Origin: SIG77 sp045589595
GTDB lineage: Bacteria; Verrucomicrobiota; Lentisphaeria; Victivallales; UBA1829
Direction: 5' to 3'
DNA: 64,000 nucleotides
NCBI GenBank assembly: GCA_045589595.1
Contig: JAZNPK010000032.1
Coordinates: 1-64,000 of the forward strand
Shown here: piece by piece, positions 41,178 through 49,836 of the stretch
Layout: each line of letters starts with the position of its first letter
Numbering within the stretch: position 1 is the first letter of the stretch
Notes under the pieces: generated by a model
The model's database searches: none
Told to the model about the DNA's origin: nothing
The model's input: only the letters and a program-made list of their open reading frames with translations
Position numbers and translations under genes: made by a program

Positions 41178-41262
41178 TTTTTCACCTTGTTGTTTACATT
41201 TTTGCGTTGCTCAATACTTATGATTGATTCCATTTTCATGCTCCTATTCTTCTGATTATGGA

Positions 41263-41325
41263 TGTTGATAATGTTGATAACTCCCAAAATCAGCCTGAAA
41301 TAACTTTTTTTCAATCTTGTTCACA
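41263..41325. promoter_or_regulatory. DnaA-box-like repeats upstream of dnaN
   Basis: Two exact head-to-tail 9-mers, TGTTGATAA (41263-41271 and 41272-41280), read TTATCAACA on the minus strand, one mismatch from the DnaA box TTATCCACA. A weaker TTGTTCACA is at 41317-41325, in an AT-rich stretch. This could be a replication origin part or a DnaA-controlled dnaN promoter. Confidence 0.45.
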
Positions 41326-41332
41326 GATTGTT

Positions 41333-41360
41333 TTGACTTTGTGAAAAAATGGTGTACTAT
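41333..41360 (+). promoter_or_regulatory. sigma70-like promoter of gmhA-uppS-cdsA operon
   Basis: TTGACT (41333-41338), a 16-bp spacer, TACTAT (41355-41360), 45 bp before the start codon. Confidence 0.6.
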
Positions 41361-41405
41361 TTACATAGCACAGATTTGTTATCACCCGTCAACAAGGATA
41401 TCAAC

Positions 41406-42059
41406 ATGAGCAGGATCGAAAATGTCAATAAGCATGCGGAATTGCTTTTCAGCCGTTTCCCGGAACTCCGGGAAGAAGCGGAAAATCTCCATACCGTATA
41501 TTCTATACTCAAAAATTTATTTTTCAAGGGCAAAACATTATTTATTTGCGGAAATGGCGGTTCTGCAGCCGATGGAGACCACATTACCGGCGAACTTTTG
41601 AAGAGTTTTGTGATCAAACGCAAACATTCTCCGGAAATGACCGCCGCCTTTGAAAACGCGTTGGGAGACGAAAATATTCTGGATCAGCTCCAGCCGGGGC
41701 TCCGTGCCATCTCCCTGAACAATCATCAGGCTCTCACCAGTGCATATATCAATGACATGGACCCGCTGATGGTCTATGCCCAGCAGCTTTATGCTCTCGG
41801 CACATCCGGTGATGTTCTGCTGGGGATCAGCACTTCGGGCAACGCAAAAAATATTTACAATGCCTTCAAAACTGCCCGCGCGCTCGGCATCACCACCATT
41901 CTGCTGACCGGATTGAATCATGGACTGTGTGAAAAATATGCCGATCATATTCTGAGAGGTCCCGCCATGGAAACATACCGTATTCAGGAATATCACCTCC
42001 CCATCTATCACACGCTCTGCCTGATGATCGAGGAAGAATTTTATGGCGAAGAAAAATGA
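41406..42059 (+). CDS. gmhA: SIS-domain phosphoheptose isomerase (GmhA-like)
   Basis: A 217-residue single SIS-domain protein. The sugar-phosphate site is FICGNGGSAADGDHITGELLKSF, with GISTSGNAKNIYNAF as the second phosphate loop, and a C-terminal QEYHLPIYHTLCLMIEEEF like GmhA. GmhA isomerises sedoheptulose 7-phosphate for the heptose of lipopolysaccharide. The close relative DiaA, which binds DnaA, is an alternative given the position beside dnaN, though the metal-site residues favour GmhA. The start at 41406 follows AAGGA; the longer frame overlaps the promoter. It overlaps uppS by 17 bp. Confidence 0.85.
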   Translation: MSRIENVNKHAELLFSRFPELREEAENLHTVYSILKNLFFKGKTLFICGNGGSAADGDHITGELLKSFVIKRKHSPEMTAAFENALGDENILDQLQPGLRAISLNNHQALTSAYINDMDPLMVYAQQLYALGTSGDVLLGISTSGNAKNIYNAFKTARALGITTILLTGLNHGLCEKYADHILRGPAMETYRIQEYHLPIYHTLCLMIEEEFYGEEK

Positions 42060-42753
42060 ACTCACGCATCTCGCCGTGATCCTGGACGGAAACGGAAGAT
42101 GGGCTGAAAAACACGGTCTCCCGCGGGTGAAAGGACATGAAGCCGGGGCGGAACGGGTCATCGATCTCGTTGAAAATCTGAAAGATACGTCTATCAGATT
42201 TCTGACATTGTACGCTTTCAGCAACGAAAACTGGAACCGGTCGGAAGAAGAAGTTTCCGCTTTGATGGAGCTGCTTTGCAGTTTTCTTGACCACTACGGA
42301 AAAAAAATGGTGGAAAACAAGATCCGCCTTCTCGTTACAGGCAGACGCGACAGAATGCCGCAAAAGTGTCTGGATCAGTTGGATTCTGTTATAAAAATGT
42401 CCGCTGAAAATTTTGAACGGACTGTGATTTTTGCGCTGAATTACGGCGGTCGGCAGGAGATCACCGATGCGGTGAAAAGCATTGCACAGCAGGTGAAAAA
42501 CGGTTCCATCGATCCTGATGCCATCGACGAAAAAACTGTTGCTGACCATCTGTATCACCCATCCATTCCCGATCCGGATCTTCTCATCCGGACCAGCGGG
42601 GAACTGCGGATCAGCAACTTCCTGCTCTGGCAGATCAGCTATGCTGAATTTTATTTTACAGATACATTCTGGCCTGATTTTGACAAGGCGGAACTCAACA
42701 AGGCAATAGACTCATATTATAATAGAAACAGAAGATTCGGAGGAAGAAATTGA
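42043..42753 (+). CDS. uppS: Undecaprenyl (isoprenyl) diphosphate synthase
   Basis: A 236-residue cis-prenyltransferase that builds the C55 carrier lipid for peptidoglycan and outer-membrane sugars. Conserved regions are present: LAVILDGNGRWAEKHG (catalytic Asp), GHEAGAERV, LTLYAFSNENWNR, and RTSGELRISNFLLWQ with the downstream FWPDF. The length is typical. It overlaps the gmhA-like gene by 17 bp and shares a TTGA overlap with cdsA, giving a translationally coupled envelope-biogenesis operon (uppS-cdsA order is widespread). Confidence 0.96.
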   Translation: MAKKNELTHLAVILDGNGRWAEKHGLPRVKGHEAGAERVIDLVENLKDTSIRFLTLYAFSNENWNRSEEEVSALMELLCSFLDHYGKKMVENKIRLLVTGRRDRMPQKCLDQLDSVIKMSAENFERTVIFALNYGGRQEITDAVKSIAQQVKNGSIDPDAIDEKTVADHLYHPSIPDPDLLIRTSGELRISNFLLWQISYAEFYFTDTFWPDFDKAELNKAIDSYYNRNRRFGGRN

Positions 42754-43619
42754 AAACTTTCTGGAAACGGCTTTCAAGCTCGATGGTGTTGCTGGCACTG
42801 TTGATTTTTATTCTGATCGGCGCCCAGCCATACGCCGGTTACGCATTCACTGTTCTGGCAATATTTCTGTCATTCTTTTCAGTGTATGAATTTGGTATGA
42901 TCCTTATCAAATCAAATCATCTTTTTGAATTGAAATATACTGCATTGTTTACGGCTCTGACAGTTGGGATCTGTGCTGTCACCCCCACTGTTTCCGGCGG
43001 GATCATCATCGCTTCCATGGCGGCATTTATCTATGTGATACACGCATGGACGCGATTCCTTGTTTCAAAAAATAAAGAAGATGCCATGCAGTCGATTTTT
43101 GCCTCGGGATTTGCCTATTTCGGTTTCTCCATCCCCTTCTGCATCGTCGTTTATGTGTATCGTATGGGAATGGATGATCATCACATAACGTTCCTGTATC
43201 TGCTCCTGGTCACAAAAATCGGGGATATTGCGGCGTATGTGACCGGTTCCCTTTCCAATTACGCGCTCCGGAATCACGGCGGAAATCACAAAATGATCCC
43301 CTCGATCAGCCCCGGTAAATCTTATGAAGGTGCTGTCGGCGGATTTATTTTTACACTGCTGTTCAGCTATTTTCTCTGGCCGCTCTGCGGAATCGAAACG
43401 ATTTTCGGTACATTCTGGACCAGTATGATCCTTGGCGTACTGCTTTTCTTCGGGTGTATGGCGGGTGACCTTTCAGAGTCTGCATTCAAACGGACATGTC
43501 AGATCAAAGATTCCGGTTCCATTCTGCCCGGGATCGGCGGTGTGCTGGATCTGGTGGACAGCCTTCTGGTTACGGCGCCCCTGTTCCTGCTGTTTTATCT
43601 GGCTTGTGCAGTTGCGTAA
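42750..43619 (+). CDS. cdsA: Phosphatidate cytidylyltransferase
   Basis: A 289-residue polytopic membrane enzyme that makes CDP-diacylglycerol from phosphatidic acid and CTP. About eight helices are seen, with the signature GDLSESAFKRTCQIKDSG...LPGIGGVLDLVDSLL at the C-terminus and PSISPGKSYEGAVGG before it. The start is a TTG that overlaps the uppS stop (TTGA) and is preceded by GGAGGAAG. It is the last gene of the operon; a structured repeat element with a terminator-like hairpin follows. Confidence 0.94.
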   Translation: MKTFWKRLSSSMVLLALLIFILIGAQPYAGYAFTVLAIFLSFFSVYEFGMILIKSNHLFELKYTALFTALTVGICAVTPTVSGGIIIASMAAFIYVIHAWTRFLVSKNKEDAMQSIFASGFAYFGFSIPFCIVVYVYRMGMDDHHITFLYLLLVTKIGDIAAYVTGSLSNYALRNHGGNHKMIPSISPGKSYEGAVGGFIFTLLFSYFLWPLCGIETIFGTFWTSMILGVLLFFGCMAGDLSESAFKRTCQIKDSGSILPGIGGVLDLVDSLLVTAPLFLLFYLACAVA

Positions 43620-43621
43620 AA

Positions 43622-43712
43622 AATAACGCTTCGGACACTTGAACGGAAGAAAAATCTGTTATTATTTCATGACTGAGTTTTGGCGAAAGCCGGAACTCAG
43701 TCTGCAGTTTTT
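43622..43712 (+). repeat. Covarying hairpin element with GAAA-loop terminator, copy 1
   Basis: Outer pair AATAAC (43622-43627) / GTTATT (43658-43663) encloses a conserved GAACGGAAGAAAAATCT. A second hairpin follows: GACTGAGTT...GGC-GAAA-GCC...AACTCAGTC (43671-43702), then GCAGTTTTTTC. It lies just after cdsA. Confidence 0.8.
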
Positions 43713-43723
43713 TCATATGCAGA

Positions 43724-44782
43724 TCAGCGACACGCTTTCATCCACATGTGCATCACATTGACGCGGGCGACATCATAGGCATCGGAATACTGGATCAGCA
43801 AACGGTTCCGTCCGTCGGTATCACGCAGAACGATGTTGTTCGAATAATAACAACGGGACTTGCTCGGCTCCAGATATACCCCCGCATCCCAGGTCAATCC
43901 ATCGGCTGACGTATAAAGCACAAAACTCCTGCTGTTGGCACCGCGCCCGTGAAGCACATACGTATCATCCAATATCGCGGTCTGCGGATTGCGGATCCCC
44001 AATGCAACATAGCACGGGGGGAGCACTTCCCAGGTCACGCCGCCGTCACGGGTGAGGATCGTATCCATGTGACATTCATCTTTAGAGTTATAAGCATAAA
44101 CAACGATCGACCCATCGGGACGTGCCAGCATGGATCCGTATGCTCTGCCGAAACTTTCGATGGGGAGCGCACCCAGATCCACAAAAGATTCGCCTTTATC
44201 ATCGCTGCGGAACAGGTGATATTCGTGTTCCGGTTTATTACCGGTGAAGATCACTTCTGCATCGTTGAAAAATTCCAATGCATAAATGGTATCGCCGACG
44301 GTGATCGCATCGTAAATACGTCCGCGTGCCGGGCTGAATTCATACGGTTCGCTCCAGGTCTCACCGCCGTCTGTACTTTTAATGTAAACGGGATTCAGCC
44401 ACGGTTCACAACAGATCGAATGCAGCATGGTATTGCGGCAGCAGAAAGCGATGATGGTGCCATCCGACAATGCAACCGCTTTTTCGATCGAAATGGTAAA
44501 CAAACCATCTTCAAAAGATTTTTTGGCAAACGGAAGTTCGCGTACTTCGCCCCAGGTCTGACCGCTGTCTTTCGACTTGCGGTATTCGATCCAGCCGTAA
44601 GCACTGTGACCTTCGCAGCGGACTGCGGAACAATTGGAATTGAAATCGATGACCTTTCCCGGCGCGTATTGTACCAAAGCATGACTCATGTGTCCGCTGC
44701 GGTAACGCGCCTGATTATTGACATAGATTTCGGGTGTACTCAGTTCGAATTTACCAGTTACGCCATCAATAATCCTGCTCAT
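43724..44782 (-). CDS. Sialidase-like BNR-repeat protein
   Basis: A 352-residue six-bladed beta-propeller protein of the sialidase superfamily. Asp-box/BNR motifs recur: SKDSGQTWG, STDGGETWS, SDDKGESF, TRDGGVTWE and a weaker SADGLTWD. It has no signal peptide, so it appears cytoplasmic, which is uncommon for a true sialidase; it could act on imported sugar or be a structural propeller enzyme of other specificity. The start at 44782 is chosen because AGGAGG lies 8 bp upstream. It is flanked on both sides by copies of the same hairpin element (43622 and 44894). Confidence 0.8.
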   Translation of the reverse strand: MSRIIDGVTGKFELSTPEIYVNNQARYRSGHMSHALVQYAPGKVIDFNSNCSAVRCEGHSAYGWIEYRKSKDSGQTWGEVRELPFAKKSFEDGLFTISIEKAVALSDGTIIAFCCRNTMLHSICCEPWLNPVYIKSTDGGETWSEPYEFSPARGRIYDAITVGDTIYALEFFNDAEVIFTGNKPEHEYHLFRSDDKGESFVDLGALPIESFGRAYGSMLARPDGSIVVYAYNSKDECHMDTILTRDGGVTWEVLPPCYVALGIRNPQTAILDDTYVLHGRGANSRSFVLYTSADGLTWDAGVYLEPSKSRCYYSNNIVLRDTDGRNRLLIQYSDAYDVARVNVMHMWMKACR

Positions 44783-44893
44783 AATCAAATCCTCCTGATT
44801 TCAGTTGATTAAAGTCATTGAGTTTAAAATAGTGCTGTAAAAATAAAAAGCAAATCAGAATTGCAAATATCCAATCATTTTCAAATTGGAAAA

Positions 44894-44987
44894 AATGACG
44901 ACTCGCTCCCTTGAACGGAAGAAAAATCTGTCATTATTTCATGACTGAGTTTTGGCGAAAGCCGGAACTCAGTCTGTATTTTTTCCA
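44894..44987 (+). repeat. Covarying hairpin element with GAAA-loop hairpin, copy 2
   Basis: Outer pair AATGAC (44894-44899) / GTCATT (44930-44935) with the same GAACGGAAGAAAAATCT inside. Second hairpin at 44943-44974 is identical to copy 1, followed by TGTATTTTTTCC. The A-T to G-C change in the outer pair keeps pairing. Confidence 0.8.
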
Positions 44988-45092
44988 TAATTTTTTGATT
45001 TTTATTTTACTTTTTCAAAATTTTCGTTATATACAGAATAGTTACATTATGTTTTTAACCGGCAGAACAACAAAAAATGAAGGAATAAAAGT

Positions 45093-45614
45093 ATGGCATA
45101 TGAATACAGCACTGCGCACTATGTAAAAACTGAATATGGTAAAGTATTGAAATATATTTCCAGAAAAGAAGCTTTAAGATTAACGAAAAAATTTTTTTTC
45201 AAAGGACTTAAAAGGTTTGTTCGTTTTTTAAAAGACAATCACTTTTATAAAGCATATAAATTATTAAAGTCTCAGCCTTTTCCATTAATTTGTTGGGAAA
45301 TTATGGAACTTAATACATTAGGTAAAACAATTTATTATAGCTCTAAAGATTTTTATACCATAAAAATGAATATTTGTTATCTTTACAGCAGTGAAGCCTA
45401 TGATTTTCTTAAAAGTACTTTACTTCATGAATTGGGACATTTCATCTGTAATGTTTTATTGGGTGACTTTGAACATGATCGCAGATTCAGATCTGTTTGT
45501 AAAATCCTTGGCAATACTGATAGTAATCATATTGGCAGTGCTGCATCATATTATGATGTTCCGGAAATTTTTGAGATATGTGAAAGAAAAGGCATAAAGT
45601 TAACTTTTTATTGA
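45093..45614 (+). CDS. SprT-like zinc metalloprotease-fold protein
   Basis: A 173-residue protein with the zinc-protease motif HELGH (His112, Glu113, His116) and a downstream FEHDRRFRSVCKILG, whose His128 would be the third zinc ligand as in SprT-like proteins (HDxxF..). The N-terminal 100 residues are basic and helical and not recognised. SprT-type proteins in eukaryotes cleave DNA-protein crosslinks; bacterial members are poorly understood. The gene is much richer in A+T than its neighbours, with many AAA/TTT codons, which suggests recent transfer. It sits between hairpin elements at 44894 and 45638. Confidence 0.75.
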   Translation: MAYEYSTAHYVKTEYGKVLKYISRKEALRLTKKFFFKGLKRFVRFLKDNHFYKAYKLLKSQPFPLICWEIMELNTLGKTIYYSSKDFYTIKMNICYLYSSEAYDFLKSTLLHELGHFICNVLLGDFEHDRRFRSVCKILGNTDSNHIGSAASYYDVPEIFEICERKGIKLTFY

Positions 45615-45637
45615 TTTTTCCTTTTCAGTTTGGAAAA

Positions 45638-45679
45638 AATAACGCTTCCATTCCCGGAACGGAAGAAAAATCTGTCATT
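45638..45679 (+). repeat. Hairpin element, partial copy 3
   Basis: AATAAC (45638-45643) ... GAACGGAAGAAAAATCT ... GTCATT (45674-45679). The GAAA-loop hairpin of copies 1 and 2 is absent. It overlaps the stop codon of the TSUP gene on the other strand. Confidence 0.7.
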
Positions 45680-46448
45680 ATTTCCAGAACAGTGTTTTGG
45701 TGATCAGCCAGATCGCGCTGAAGACAACAAGCACATGAATGATGGAATCAAAATATTTCTGCGGGATCTTTTTGAAGAACCATATTCCCGCCGCCGCCCC
45801 CAGCAACAGGACCGGCAGCATGGGAAGATCCAACAGAAATGATTTCATTTCGATCCGTCCCTCCCACATGAATACGGGCAGTTTGATCCAGTTCAGGATC
45901 ATGAAATACATAGCGCATGTCCCCATGTATTCCTTTTTTTCCAGCCGCATGGACAACAGATAGATCGCCATGACCGGCCCCGCTGCATTTGCGATCTGTG
46001 TTGTAAATCCCGCAAGGACACCGGCGGTGGCGGTAAACATGAAATGGCTCGGCACATTTTCCGATTTGAAGTAATAGACCCGGAGAAAATGAATGGCACT
46101 CATGGCGATCAGGATCACGCCGATGGCAAGCGATAAGACATGATCGTCCATCGTATGAAGCGTCAGGTCACCGATCAGAATACCGGCAAGCGCACAAGGC
46201 AGAAGCCGCACCAGAAGTTTCCAGTTTGCGCCACGGTGATAATATGCAACCGCAAGAAGATCCGCCGTACATAACATGATCAGCTGCAGACCTGTGGAAA
46301 ATTTTGCCGGAAACAGCAGCGTAAGGATCACGACCGGCAGCGTTCCGATCCCGGGTATTCCCGTTTTGTTGACTCCGATCAGAAACGCGCAAAGGATCAG
46401 ACCCCAGATCTGATACGACTCAAAACCACCGAAAAATGTTTCAAACAT
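45678..46448 (-). CDS. TSUP family (TauE/SafE) membrane transporter
   Basis: A 256-residue membrane protein of the sulfite exporter TauE/SafE family with about eight helices. The two-repeat pattern is visible: LCAFLIGVNKTGIPGIGTLPVVILTLLFP in the first half and AGVLAGFTTQIANAAGPVMAIYLLS in the second, both typical of TSUP proteins. Members export sulfite, sulfoacetate or similar small organosulfur anions, but most are uncharacterised. It is the last gene of the minus-strand run from argD and starts 13 bp after the glycosyltransferase stop. Confidence 0.88.
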   Translation of the reverse strand: MFETFFGGFESYQIWGLILCAFLIGVNKTGIPGIGTLPVVILTLLFPAKFSTGLQLIMLCTADLLAVAYYHRGANWKLLVRLLPCALAGILIGDLTLHTMDDHVLSLAIGVILIAMSAIHFLRVYYFKSENVPSHFMFTATAGVLAGFTTQIANAAGPVMAIYLLSMRLEKKEYMGTCAMYFMILNWIKLPVFMWEGRIEMKSFLLDLPMLPVLLLGAAAGIWFFKKIPQKYFDSIIHVLVVFSAIWLITKTLFWK

Positions 46449-46461
46449 GATCCCGTTCCTT

Positions 46462-47619
46462 TTAGCGGTCCAGCAATTCTCTGTATGCTTCGATCAGATC
46501 GTCGGACATCTTCTGCCAGTGGAATTTACTGCGGACGATCTCCCTGCCCGCCTCCCCGAATGCTGCACGCATTTCATGATCGTTCAACAAAAGGGAGATC
46601 GCTTTCTTCATGGCATCCGTATCCTGAACGGGACACAGATATCCTGTTTTGCCGTCGATCACCACTTCCGGTGTTCCGTCAAGAGGATAAGCCACCACCG
46701 GTTTCCCTTCCGCCAACGCCTGAACTGCTGCGCGCGGCAGACCTTCACGCAGAGAAAAATGAACCAGAAGATCCATTTGTGCAATGTATCTGCAAACTTC
46801 ATCGGGTGGAACAAGACCGGCAAAGACGATCCGTTTTTCAAAACCGCCTTTGACTGCCCACGCCCGGATCTCCTCCATCATAGACCCGTTTCCGACAAAC
46901 AGAAAGTACAGATCCGGATGATCTTTCAGGAGTTCCGGCGCGATTTTCATCAGTTCTTCATAACCTTTCAGGGGGAAAAGTCTTGCCACTGTGCCAACGA
47001 CTTTCGCCTGTTCGGGAATACCGAGTTCAGCACGCAGAGCTTTTTCCCGTTCAGCCGTCAGAAAACGGTTCAGATCCATACCGCTGTAAACGACCTGATA
47101 CTGTTCTTTTCTGCCGATGCCGACAGCCAGACTCTGGTTTATCATCGCCTGCGCTACCGTGAAGATCCGGTGGGAAACTTTTGCCGCCCACCGTTCCAGC
47201 AGAATGTAAATACGGTTTTTCCACCACCGTTCACGCGGATGAAATGCCAGTCCGTGAATCGTGTGGACCACCACCGGGACTCCGGCGGCATGTGCCGCAA
47301 GGCGGCCGATGATCCCGGCTTTGCTGCTGTGGGTGTGGACGATATCAAATTTTTCCTTTTTGAAAAACCGTTTCAAGGCAAAATATGCCCGGAGATCGTT
47401 CAGCGGCGATATATTTCTGACCAGAGCCGGGCAAACTTCCACTCTGACGCCATCCGGTATGCCGGTCCGCGCCAGAAGTTCCCCTTCCGGACCCGGTGAA
47501 TGACCGGTCAGCAGCACACATTCTCCCAGTTTCGATTCCGCAAAACCTTTTGCGGAGAGCAGGGTATTTTCCTGTGCGCCGCCCACGATCATGCGCGTGA
47601 TAACATGGCATACTTTCAT
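46462..47619 (-). CDS. Glycosyltransferase family 4
   Basis: A 385-residue GT-B enzyme. The N-terminal domain starts KVCHVITRMIVGGAQENTLL and holds HTHSSKAGIIGRLAA. The C-terminal nucleotide-sugar domain contains VGTVARLFPLKGYEEL and the E-x7-E motif SLREGLPRAAVQALAEGKPVV. It probably adds a sugar to a lipid-linked glycan or surface polysaccharide using a UDP- or GDP-sugar at the inner face of the membrane. It lies between comEC and the TSUP gene in a compact run, but those neighbours do not indicate its acceptor. Confidence 0.92.
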   Translation of the reverse strand: MKVCHVITRMIVGGAQENTLLSAKGFAESKLGECVLLTGHSPGPEGELLARTGIPDGVRVEVCPALVRNISPLNDLRAYFALKRFFKKEKFDIVHTHSSKAGIIGRLAAHAAGVPVVVHTIHGLAFHPRERWWKNRIYILLERWAAKVSHRIFTVAQAMINQSLAVGIGRKEQYQVVYSGMDLNRFLTAEREKALRAELGIPEQAKVVGTVARLFPLKGYEELMKIAPELLKDHPDLYFLFVGNGSMMEEIRAWAVKGGFEKRIVFAGLVPPDEVCRYIAQMDLLVHFSLREGLPRAAVQALAEGKPVVAYPLDGTPEVVIDGKTGYLCPVQDTDAMKKAISLLLNDHEMRAAFGEAGREIVRSKFHWQKMSDDLIEAYRELLDR

Positions 47620-47641
47620 TTTTTCTGTTCCATTCCGATTT

Positions 47642-49828
47642 CTATCTGAGCGTGATCAGATCATATTTTTTGTACAGTGACGGCGCATAAGACCGTTCCA
47701 GTGTTCCGGTCGCCGGACTGCTGATCACGATCCGGAGCATCCCGCTTCTGTCCCGGCTTTGTGCAATACGGAAAGACATGCCGGAAAGATCAGCACAGAA
47801 AGTACCACAGAAACCACCGTTTTTCAAGTTGTCCTGCTGATTTTTCTCTGTCTTTTTCAGTTGGATCTGCTGTTTCTGAACATCCGGCGGAAGCCATTTC
47901 TGCTGTCGCGGATAAACACTGAAGCGGTCGATCTTCAACCTGCCCTGCAGCACATCCAGACCGGACATCGCCCCTTTTCTGTGGTCATTGACCGTAAACA
48001 GACGGCATCGGTCCAGACCGCGCTCACGCAGAAATGATAACGTTTCATAAGCCGCTGTATGGTCCGGCATATTGATGATGTACGCTGAGCGGGTCGGCGG
48101 ATCTGTTAACACGATCGCCGGATGCACTGCATTGCTGCCGTTTCCGGTGATGATCAGAACCTCACGGTCGGCATGGATGGTCCGGAGATGCCACCAGAAC
48201 AGACAAACCGTCAGCAGAACGGCAGGCACCGCACGCCATTTTCCGCGGCAGAGAAACAGACACGGCACCAGCGCAGTAAAAATCATCACGCTCCACAACG
48301 GCGGGACCGCAAGATGAAATACGCTGAGATCCGCCAACGCACTGTTGCAGTTCAGCAGAAAAAGAAGCAGATTTTCCAGAATCGTTCCGGCGAAATCCAG
48401 TCCGCACAGAGCCGGAATTGTCATCACAAAACAGAGAAAAACCACGGGCAGCAGCAGAAAGTTTGCCGGAAGAGCTGCCAGCGGCAGATAAGATTGATAA
48501 CATGCCGTCAAACCCATTCCCGCAAGAATGGCAATGGAAGAACCCCATACCGCCTGAAAAAAACGCAGTTTGATCAGCCGCAGAAAAAAGACATATTTCG
48601 GTATCGTCTTTGCCGGGATCAGCCGGAATCGTACGCTGCTGTTGTGCCACAGATCCATCATTGTTTTGTTGGAGAGCAGCAGCATCCCGACCGTCAGAAA
48701 AGAAAATTGGAAACCGGGTTCAAGAATGTCGTGCGGATCTTTCAGCAGCAGAAAAGCCGCCGCCATCAGCAGCGTATTCATGGCAGGAGTCCGCAGCAGA
48801 AACATCCGTGAACCGAGGAAAAATGAGATCATGATAAATGCACGCGTCGCAGGTTCCCGCATCCCGGTCGTCCACGTATAAAGGAACAGCAGAACGATCA
48901 CCGCCGCGCACCGGATACGGAAAGGCAGAAAGATCAGCAGAAGCAGCAGTACGCCGCCGAACAACGCAGTATGTGTTCCGCTGACTGTCAGAATATGAAT
49001 GGTGCCGGTCCGCAGAAAATCATTTTTGGTATCACTGCCGAGATCCTGGGCGAACCCGAAAAGGATCCCGGCGGCGAGAGCTTTTGCTGCCGGTTCGCTC
49101 ATGGAGGAAAAAAGATGACGGATCACACAGTCGCGCCCGTTCAGCAGGATCCTGCCGGGACTGTTGCCGGTATGGATTTTTTCCACAGACCGCGGCGCAT
49201 TGAGGAGCCATCCGCTTCCATGTTTTTCCAGATAGGCGGCAAATTGGAATCCGCCCGGAGAATTGCGCGGTTTGGTCATCCGGCAGTCGATCCGGAAAAT
49301 ATCGCCGTAGCCCGGTTTGTCTTCCGGCTGAAAGATCCCGCCGTAAAGATGGATCGGCTGCGGCTTGGAAAAAGTTTGCCATTCCTCCACGCCCGATGGC
49401 TGGAAACGGATCACTTCCGTCACAATATAGGAAGGGATCCCCGGTATGTTTTCCGTACCCGGCGACAGTGCGGGCGACAGCAGTCTGACCTCAAATTTAC
49501 CGGCTGCATTTTTGTTACGGACGGCTGAAAGCAATTCCCCGCCCCTGATCTCCCCGGTCTGATGGACCATCAGACAGAACGCAATCGTTCCGGGCAGAAA
49601 AAACAGAAGACACGCCGTCCGCAGCGGCAGCAGAAAAAGGGACGGCGTCAATGCCGCCAGCAGGATCAGCATCGCCGCAAAAACAGAAAGATCTTCCCGG
49701 AGGACCAGCGGCAGCTGTGCAGCGATGACCGACCATAAAACAGCAATGCCGGGCAGTTTCCGCATCAGAACGGAACACTGCTCCGGCAAAGTATGGATAC
49801 CGGATGATAAGCCGGTCGGCTCATTCAT
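47642..49828 (-). CDS. comEC: ComEC/Rec2-like DNA-uptake channel with degenerate C-terminal domain
   Basis: A 728-residue membrane protein of the ComEC/Rec2 family. Order: two N-terminal helices, a DUF4131-like soluble domain (about 110-240), then the Competence domain with LTVSGTHTALFGGVLLLLLIFLPF and many helices (about 250-560). The C-terminal region (570-728) corresponds to the usual beta-lactamase-like nuclease domain, but its HxHxDH metal site is not found; the equivalent stretch reads FTVNDHRKGAMSGLD. The channel may import single-stranded DNA without a working attached nuclease. It starts 8 bp after argF and forms part of a compact run. Confidence 0.88.
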   Translation of the reverse strand: MNEPTGLSSGIHTLPEQCSVLMRKLPGIAVLWSVIAAQLPLVLREDLSVFAAMLILLAALTPSLFLLPLRTACLLFFLPGTIAFCLMVHQTGEIRGGELLSAVRNKNAAGKFEVRLLSPALSPGTENIPGIPSYIVTEVIRFQPSGVEEWQTFSKPQPIHLYGGIFQPEDKPGYGDIFRIDCRMTKPRNSPGGFQFAAYLEKHGSGWLLNAPRSVEKIHTGNSPGRILLNGRDCVIRHLFSSMSEPAAKALAAGILFGFAQDLGSDTKNDFLRTGTIHILTVSGTHTALFGGVLLLLLIFLPFRIRCAAVIVLLFLYTWTTGMREPATRAFIMISFFLGSRMFLLRTPAMNTLLMAAAFLLLKDPHDILEPGFQFSFLTVGMLLLSNKTMMDLWHNSSVRFRLIPAKTIPKYVFFLRLIKLRFFQAVWGSSIAILAGMGLTACYQSYLPLAALPANFLLLPVVFLCFVMTIPALCGLDFAGTILENLLLFLLNCNSALADLSVFHLAVPPLWSVMIFTALVPCLFLCRGKWRAVPAVLLTVCLFWWHLRTIHADREVLIITGNGSNAVHPAIVLTDPPTRSAYIINMPDHTAAYETLSFLRERGLDRCRLFTVNDHRKGAMSGLDVLQGRLKIDRFSVYPRQQKWLPPDVQKQQIQLKKTEKNQQDNLKNGGFCGTFCADLSGMSFRIAQSRDRSGMLRIVISSPATGTLERSYAPSLYKKYDLITLR

Positions 49829-49836
49829 CCCGTTGA

